A stretch of DNA of 64,000 nt. Origin: Echinometra lucunter (Eukaryota > Echinodermata > Echinoidea > Camarodonta > Echinometridae). The notes under the pieces were generated by a model. That model saw nothing but the letters and a program-made list of their open reading frames with translations. It was not told the DNA's origin and did no database searches. The stretch's first letter is position 1, and every line of letters starts with the position of its first letter. Positions 58,485-64,000 of this stretch are shown here, piece by piece. The stretch covers positions 3,909,262 to 3,973,261 of the forward strand of contig CM057151.1 in the NCBI GenBank assembly GCA_029962745.1, in the 5' to 3' direction. The position numbers and the translations under genes were made by a program.

Positions 58485-58590
58485 ATACACACCCTCAAAC
58501 ACACATTAACAAAGTTAACTCTCTCTCCCTCTTCTCTGCTGTCTAACTTCTATAATTATCTATCTGCCCCTTTCTCCTCTTTTTTCTTTG

Positions 58591-58670
58591 CACTTTCTCT
58601 CTCTCTCTCCCTCTCTCTCTCTCCCTCCCTCTCTCTCTCTCCCCCTCTCTCTCTCCCTCTCTCTCTCCCC

Positions 58671-58711
<41 letters not shown>

Positions 58712-58750
58712 CCCCTCTCTCTCTCTCTCTCTGCATGCCTGTCTCTCTCT
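58591..58750. repeat. CT dinucleotide-rich microsatellite
   Basis: About 160 bases of CTCTCT with CCC interruptions. The minus-strand Glu/Arg frame is an artefact. Confidence 0.95.
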
Positions 58751-59176
58751 AGTCATTAAACTGGTAAATGACAAGCCTATAACTGTTTGGACTCAATCAA
58801 AATAGCAATTAATCAATTATTTTATACTTTATTTCTTTCAAAATATACATGTATATAGCACATATCATACATTCTGATTTACCAATGTGCAAATAGATGT
58901 AATTATTGATTTAAACCTAATTTCAGTATTAAAATGTAAAATGTAAAAGGGTCAGTCCATGGGGTTGGGTCAACTTTTGTGACATACCAGAAAAGAAAAA
59001 CAGGGCCTTACTTAAAGCCAAGCACGTTTTTCAATACTGATGTCAACAAGAAAAGTGTAATCATCTAAGTTGGAAGTACCCCTGGTCCTGGATCATGCTT
59101 TATTAAACTAACACAAACCACAGTTTGTGTTAGATTACTATTAATGTCATGTTACCGTAGATGTGATGTCCATGTG

Positions 59177-59177
<1 letters not shown>
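58751..59177. other. Non-coding interval with an 11-bp hairpin
   Basis: AT-rich, no exon. CTAACACAAAC at 59108-59118 is perfectly inverted at 59123-59133 around CACA. Confidence 0.6.

Positions 59178-59224
<47 letters not shown>
59178..59224. repeat. TA microsatellite
   Basis: About 23 TA dinucleotides just before the gypsy LTR. Many LTR elements insert in such tracts. Confidence 0.95.
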
Positions 59225-59228
<4 letters not shown>

Positions 59229-59234
59229 ACAGAT

Positions 59235-59411
59235 TGTTATGATGTCACAATGACCATTGATATTGTATGTAGGATGAGTTATTGGTTGTACGCATGCGCG
59301 GGAGAGAGCAAAATGTCGATTGAATAAAGACAGACTACAACGCAAGTCACGTCTGTAAATTGTCTTCATTTTGAATGACTGAAAGAATACTCAGTATGTG
59401 AAGACATAACA
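59235..59411 (+). mobile_element. 5' LTR of the gypsy element
   Basis: The 177-bp LTR starts TGTTATG and ends CATAACA, an exact 7-bp inverted repeat with the canonical TG...CA ends. It contains an AATAAA at 59323-59328. The downstream TTTAGCGACGAGGATG (59413-59428) resembles the TTGGCGACGAGGA-type primer-binding region common to gypsy elements, with a base change in the expected TGG. The 3' LTR lies beyond the window, so LTR identity cannot be checked here. Confidence 0.75.
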
Positions 59412-60069
59412 CTTTAGCGACGAGGATGCGGGATATGCTGGGGATCAGCTAGATTTGAATTGTTTTGCCTGAGACACAGGAAAGCAGATGATGTTGATGG
59501 ATTTGATTTGGATTTGGAAACCATTTTGTATGATCCAGTCAGTGCCATATCTATCAATAGTCCCAGGTATGTAAAACTGTGTATGGACGCTATGCAGTTA
59601 CACTAAGTTATGCAGCAGTCTCATTAATTTATAGTGGTGTATTATGGACGCTATGCAGCTGTCAGCCACAGTCAGAATAAGTGGCCAAACCATAATTTGC
59701 ACCAACAGTAAACAGCTTTGCCTTGGCTTGCCAGCCATTTTGAATTAGATCTATCTGGACTAGCAAACAGCCTTGCCCTTGCTAGGTCCAGCCCTAACGG
59801 CAACTGAAGCCCAGTTCCGGTGTAGATTTTAGCCCACAATTGGGACCAGCCATGCTCAAGAGTCTACACAAAAGGACTAGCAAGCCTTATCATCTAGCAC
59901 CAGCCCTAGCATATATGAACTAGACCCAGCCTGATCAGCCCAGGTCCGGGACCAGACTCAGCTTAGCCCAGCGCTGGTCAAGTCTCAGCCTAACCCAGCC
60001 CAACCTTGCTCCAGTCTCAGCCTAGCCCAGCTTGCTCAAGCCTCGCACAGCCCGTGACCCTGCCCGGTC

Positions 60070-60973
60070 TAGACCGAAGTGTTCTGTCTCTAACAGTCGT
60101 CGTTAGCCTCGTATTTTGGTAGGGTCGGCACTCCTCCTTTATAGAGACAGAAGCGCCCCAGTGCGTTGTCCATGCAATCTCATTGTGTTGGGCAGCGCAA
60201 TGAAAAACTTTCTCAAATTAATGATTGTCACATTTTTTCATGGATGTGGCATATATCATAATACGGTATAGAGTATACAGTGTACCAATGTTTAGTCTTG
60301 TTTCTTCTCACTCATCATTTTCAGGTGAATTCAGGGTCCTAACGTTAGGTCCTCTCGGTTGAAAATCTTGCCGCAGCCAACCTCTATCTCTAGACTCTAG
60401 CTCTGTTCACGCTCGCCTCCGCGCTTTTCGCAGGGAGCCGGAGATCAGCGAATTTGCGACTCGCATTTCAACCGTACAATCGTGTCAACGAGCTACCAAT
60501 ACGAAACAACAACAAAAACATCGTTCGTACGTATATGCCCAAACGTACGTACGTGGTCGACCGTTTGAATACGGCCGGTTGAAATGTGAGTCGCAAATTC
60601 GCTGATCTCCGGCTCCCTGCGAAAAGCGCGGAGGCGAGCGTGAACAGAGCTAGAGATAGAGGTTGGCTGCGGCAAGATTTTCAACCGAGAGGACCTAACG
60701 TTAGGACCCTGAATTCACCTGAAAATGATGAGTGAGAAGAAACAAGACTAAACATTGGTAAACTGTATACTCTATACCGTATTATGATATATGTCACATC
60801 CATGAAAAAATGTGACAATCATTAATTTGAGAGAGTTTTTCATTGCGCTGCCCAACACAATGATATTGCATGGACAACGTACTGGGGCGCTTCTGTCTCT
60901 ATAAAGGAGGAGTGCCGACCCTACCAAAATACGAGGCTAACGACGACTGTTAGAGACAGAACACTTCGGTCTA
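60070..60973. mobile_element. 904-bp foldback (Mutator-like) transposon with 9-bp target duplication
   Basis: The left arm (60070-60474, starting TAGACCGAAGTGTTCTGTC) is inverted as the right arm (60576-60973) around a centre of about 100 bp. Perfect TGCCCGGTC duplications flank it at 60061-60069 and 60974-60982. Long TIRs with a 9-bp duplication are typical of Mutator-like foldback elements. No transposase is present. A partial relative lies at 39.3 kb. Confidence 0.9.
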
Positions 60974-61517
60974 TGCCCGGTCCAGCCCAGCCGCCAGGCC
61001 CAGCCAAGCCTCGCACAGCCCGTGACCCTGCCCGGTCCAGCCCATCCCTGCCCAGCTAGGTCCAGCCAAGCCTGAAGGATGAATCAAGCCCAGATCGATG
61101 TTAAACAGCGAATGAAACATTGAAACTGAAACTTTGAAAGCAAATAAGAAGTCACTCTTTAGACTTGAATGAGAACTGTTACGAACTCATTTGAATACAA
61201 GACTCTGAACTCAGTTGTCTATGTCTATGAGTATGACTATAATGCTTGATATTTGCTTTTATCGCATGGAATGTATTTGAATTACCACTGGGTGATAATG
61301 TGTGTTAATACGAGCATTTAATTGCAGGTAGAGCCAATACTGTAACAGTTCCAGTGCCTAAAGTAAGGTACATGTGTAACAAATGGTAGGCTTTTGGTAC
61401 ATAATTATTAATTAATGTTATATCTACTGATTTTCAAAGTTAAGTCCAAGACCTAGCCTGTTAGAGTTATTCTAGTCAGCCTAGATCTAGTCTAATTTAC
61501 ACAGCCTAACTATAAAT

Positions 61518-61640
61518 AAGGACCAGGAACCAATTGAAGTTGGTCCAATTGCCAGAACCAGGAACAAATTAAGTTGGTCTAACTTGCCAGGACCAGGAAC
61601 CAAGTGTATTTGTTCCACATTAACAGGGCCAGGACCTGTT
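61518..61640. repeat. 36-bp minisatellite in the gypsy leader
   Basis: Three-plus diverged units of GACCAGGAACCAA-x-T-x-AAGTTGGTC-x-AA-TTGCCAG. They are unlikely to be coding. Confidence 0.75.
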
Positions 61641-61963
61641 TGATTAAATTGAGTGATCAAATTCAGGTATATCTACAAATTAAACGAGTGCATCGATGCG
61701 TATATAGCCTTAGATTACCTAGTTTAGTACTGTAATGTTGGTTTAGCCCAGAGACACAGCAGCACTGTATGATAGCAGAGTGCATGTAGCACAAGACTTT
61801 GTATTCATAGTTGAATTGCACACGGCTATTGAATTATTGTGTTGGCATTATAGCCAAATTGTGATGGTGTAGTCTTAAGTCCAAGTCCAGTTGTAGACCA
61901 AGCCAGTTTTGTAATATTTACATTGTACTGTCTATTTATAAACGGTCATTATAGATACCCAAG

Positions 61964-64000
61964 ATGGCTAATCAGATTGTTGGGAATGTCCCCCAGTTGG
62001 ATTCTGGTTACACATTTGAAGAGTGGACTGAGGTCTTAGAAGCATGGTTCACTTCTAATGACATAAAATCAGATGAAAAGCAAAAAGCGTTGTTCCTAAC
62101 AGGATTAGGTAGCAAAGGTTATCACACCCTACGTGCAGCCAGATAAGCCATCAGCTAAAACGTACAAAGAGTGTAAAGATGCCCTGACTACACATTATTC
62201 GCCCAAGCCCACAGAAATTGTACAAAGATATTGATTTTATACGTGCACCCAACAAGCAAATGAGACAATCCCTCAGTTCCTAGCAAAGCTCAGACAGCTA
62301 AGTGATAGATGCAACTTCAAGGACTTGGAGAATATGCTGAGAGATAGATTAGTGGTCGGTTGTTCAGATGTCAACATTCAGCGGAAGCTATTGGGAATGC
62401 CCCAGCTTTCTTTTGAAAAAGCAGTCAACACTGCAACAGCAATGGAAGTAGCAAAGCAAGATGTAGAACAGATCAAGCAGATCAAAAAGCCCCAAGATGG
62501 TCCTACGTCGGCTCATAAACTTCAGAGGAAGGTGGCAGAACCACAGAATAGGACTCAAGCAAGGCCAGTGAAGACAAAAGACAAGCGTTCTACTCCAAGG
62601 CCAAAGAAATGTTGGAGATGTGGTGGTAGCAGCCATGAGCCGGCGACATGTAAATTTCGCCAAGAACAATGCTACAAATGTTCTAAAACGGGTCACACAA
62701 AGAGCCAGTGTGATCAAGTGAAGGCCTACCAGCAGAAATTCTATCAAAAGAAGGAACATTCCTCAAAGAAAGCACATCATTTAGATGATGAAGACTCTGT
62801 ATTGAGCTCCTCAGAAGGAAAAATGGATCATTTGAAAGATGAATCGATTAACAGACTATCGCACTCTGATCCATACATGACTACCATGATAGTGAACGGC
62901 GCAGAAGTTCAGCTCGAAGTTGATACTGGAAGTCCTTGGACTATCGTTCCAGAGACAGTGTACAGCAGAATAAGCAAGGATTCCAAGCTAACTTCTAGTA
63001 ACATCAAACTGAAATCCTATACAGGAGAAAAACTAGACATCTCCGGTGAAGCCTCAGTTGAGGTTCAGCTTGAAGCACAGATGAAGCCGGAAAAGCTGAA
63101 GCTAGTTGTAGTCCAACAAGGTGCAAGCCTAATAGGAAGGGACTGGTTACAAAAGTATCCGCAACTGTTAGCACAGTTAGCCAACCAGAATGCACCAGAA
63201 GCAAGCCCAAGCAGTGTGCATAATTTGCAAGATGTTATGCAAGAAGTACTCAATAAGCATGCTGAGTTATTTGATGATAGCACAGTTGGACAATCGAAAG
63301 GATACCAGGCCAAGGTATATCCTCGAGAAGAGAGCAATGATGCAAAGTTCTACAAAGCAGCCCCCGTTTCCTATGCTGCCAGGAAGCAGATAGATAGAGC
63401 AGTAGATAGCTTGTTGGAGGACGGCATCATCAAGCCAGAGAAGACTGCAGATTTTGCATGCCCAATCATTGCAGTTCCTAAGCCAGATGGAAGGATGAGA
63501 ATCTGTGGTAATTACAAATTAACAGCAAACAAAGTTCTGAAGGTAGAACAGTATCCCCTGCCAACACTCGAAGATCTCTTACAGGAACTTGAAGGTGGAG
63601 AAAAATTCACCAAGCTAGATCTGAGCCACGCCTATCATCAGATAGAGTTAGATCCTGAAGCCCGCAAGTACACAACAATCAACACGCATAGAGGTCTCTT
63701 TGAGTACACCAGACTCCCTTTTGGAATTGCAAGCGCACCAGCTATGTTCCAGAGGACAATGGAGAGCCTCTTAGCAGATATCCCCATGTGCAAGCCATAT
63801 CTCGATGACATAATCATTAGTGGCAAGACTGATGAGGAACATCTGAGAAATCTGGAAGCGGTTCTTTCAAGACTAGAAAGCAATGGGTTACGCTTGAAGA
63901 AAGAGAAGTGTGAGCTGATGAAAGACTCAGTTGACTACCTTGGTCATCGCCTGGACAAGAAAGGTCTCCGGCCTCTTCAAGACAAACTTGATGCCATACG
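61964..64000 (+). pseudogene. Ty3/gypsy gag-pol (K02A2.6-like), decayed and cut by window edge
   Basis: Reading starts at ATG 61964 (MANQIVGNVPQLDSGYTFEE), a gypsy-type gag N-terminus with FEEWTEVLEAWF. The frame stops at 62144-62146; the homologous frame resumes one base over, is broken by TGA at 62232-62234, and is then open to the window end. The second part has two CX2CX4HX4C zinc knuckles (CWRCGGSSHEPATC and CYKCSKTGHTKSQC, about 62613-62711), an aspartic protease motif (VDTGSPWTIV, near 62920) and reverse transcriptase blocks including KLDLSHAYHQIELD, LPFGIASAPAMFQ and PYLDDIIISG (near 63797). Ty3/gypsy elements of the Mag/K02A2.6-like type are common in sea urchins. RNase H, integrase and the 3' LTR lie outside. 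With a shift and a stop in gag, this copy is not intact. Confidence 0.9.

Larger units (their letters stand above)
59412..61963 (+). mobile_element. Gypsy leader region, interrupted by a foldback transposon
   Basis: About 2.5 kb lies between the LTR and gag. It includes CCAGCCCAGCC-type repeats (59.75-61.08 kb) on both sides of the foldback insertion and a 36-bp minisatellite near 61518-61640. Without the insertion and one copy of its duplication it would be about 1.64 kb. No ORF is seen in it. Confidence 0.6.

Overview
The window is eukaryotic and reads like the genome of a marine invertebrate deuterostome, most likely an echinoderm such as a sea urchin. The genes are split into many short exons with canonical GT-AG introns. 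The DNA is AT-rich and crowded with small DNA transposons, tRNA-derived repeats, microsatellites and runs of G or C, and a Ty3/gypsy element of the K02A2.6-like kind found in sea urchins lies at the right end. The species assignment is inference; the gene structures below were read directly and checked by codon phase at every junction.

Four host protein genes can be supported. (1) About 1.1-2.5 kb, minus strand: the first two exons of a CRT-like (chloroquine-resistance-transporter-like) membrane transporter that continues beyond the left edge. (2) 10.68-21.86 kb, plus strand: a complete 21-exon gene for coatomer gamma (COPG, 872 residues). (3) 25.2-33.0 kb, minus strand: a complete 12-exon gene for a 411-residue SLC37/organophosphate-antiporter-like MFS transporter. 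(4) 43.4-50.7 kb, plus strand: the first eight exons of USP8 (dimerisation region, rhodanese-like domain, STAM-binding motif, coiled coil). The USP catalytic domain was not found anywhere to the right. COPG and USP8 are both membrane-trafficking genes, but nothing shows that the four loci are co-regulated.

The rest is mobile and repetitive DNA. A tandem-repeat element rich in CTCGCTCGCTGCGCTCG fills 3.6-6.6 kb and recurs at 42.3-42.8 kb with the same tail. hAT-like MITEs with exact 8-bp target duplications sit at 26.9-27.6 kb and 33.1-34.4 kb, the latter with a second one nested inside. A 602-bp inverted-repeat element at 34.9-35.5 kb carries telomere-like repeats, a tRNA-like segment and a perfect hairpin. 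tRNA-like modules repeat at 52.3-53.7 kb. Two non-LTR retrotransposon fragments lie at 55.3-58.5 kb. From 59.2 kb to the edge is a decayed gypsy element whose leader was invaded by a 904-bp foldback transposon flanked by a perfect 9-bp duplication.

No operon-like or defence-like system was found. The most unusual observations are the telomere-repeat-bearing transposon, the foldback-in-gypsy nesting, a duplicated splice donor in the SLC37-like gene, and the abrupt end of USP8 coding sequence without a recognisable donor.
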